Positions 14,006 to 14,022 of a stretch of DNA of 14,022 bases are shown one piece after another. Source of the DNA: an uncultured Collinsella sp. GTDB taxonomy: Bacteria; Actinomycetota; Coriobacteriia; Coriobacteriales; Coriobacteriaceae. Where the stretch lies: assembly GCA_937937835.1 (NCBI GenBank), contig CALDBJ010000027.1:1-14022 (forward strand), written 5' to 3'. The translations under genes and the position numbers were made by a program. Position 1 is the first letter of the stretch, and the number at the start of each line of letters is the position of its first letter. Under the pieces are notes generated by a model, which had not been told where the DNA came from, ran no database searches, and saw only the letters and a program-made list of their open reading frames with translations.

Positions 14006-14022
14006 AAGCACTTAATGTGCTT
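14006..14022. repeat. Inverted repeat reaching the window edge
   Basis: AAGCAC (14006-14011) and GTGCTT (14017-14022) are perfectly complementary around TTAAT. The preceding GGA suggests the stem continues beyond the window. It may be a repeat element or the terminator of a gene outside the window; which one cannot be decided here. Confidence 0.4.

Overview
The window looks like chromosomal DNA of a high-GC Gram-positive gut actinobacterium, most likely a Coriobacteriia relative such as Collinsella. This is an inference from GC-rich codon use, strong GGAGG-type ribosome sites, short GC-rich terminators and the gene mix. No rRNA or other phylogenetic marker is present.

Region 1 (1-836) is accessory DNA. 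It holds the 5' part of an IS110-family DEDD transposase on the minus strand, cut by the window edge, with a foldable leader that buries its ribosome site. Next to it is an array of three 62-bp units, each carrying the degenerate 14-mer GGAAANYRYRTYCC once in each orientation. I do not recognise this array as any named element.

Region 2 (837-5060): a minus-strand, membrane-anchored C39-like/papain-fold cysteine peptidase lies divergent from an APC-superfamily amino-acid permease, which is followed by an amidohydrolase of the imidazolonepropionase/prolidase-like group. Permease and amidohydrolase share very C-ending codon use and strong ribosome sites. They probably form a highly expressed uptake-and-hydrolysis pair for an amino-acid derivative or small peptide.

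Region 3 (5061-13280) is a signalling island. It begins and ends with paralogous two-component systems, each a LytS/BtsS-type histidine kinase (two N-terminal membrane helices, a GAF-like domain, His_kinase and HATPase domains) followed by a REC-LytTR regulator. Between the two pairs lie a zinc-dependent phospholipase C-like protein, an Atg22/UMF1-type MFS transporter and a family 2 glycosyltransferase whose stop codon overlaps the start of the second kinase (ATGA). Both kinase operons are preceded by a possible -10 box and then a terminator-like hairpin in the leader, which suggests attenuation. Both upstream regions also carry ATTGC/GCAAT dyads.

Region 4 (13281-14022): a small YfcE-type metallophosphoesterase between two clear intrinsic terminators, then about 190 bases of non-coding, hairpin-rich DNA to the window edge.

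Most genes belong to known families. The parts least explained by known features are the 62-bp alternating array, the structured IS110 leader, the paired BtsS-like systems and the glycosyltransferase-kinase coupling.
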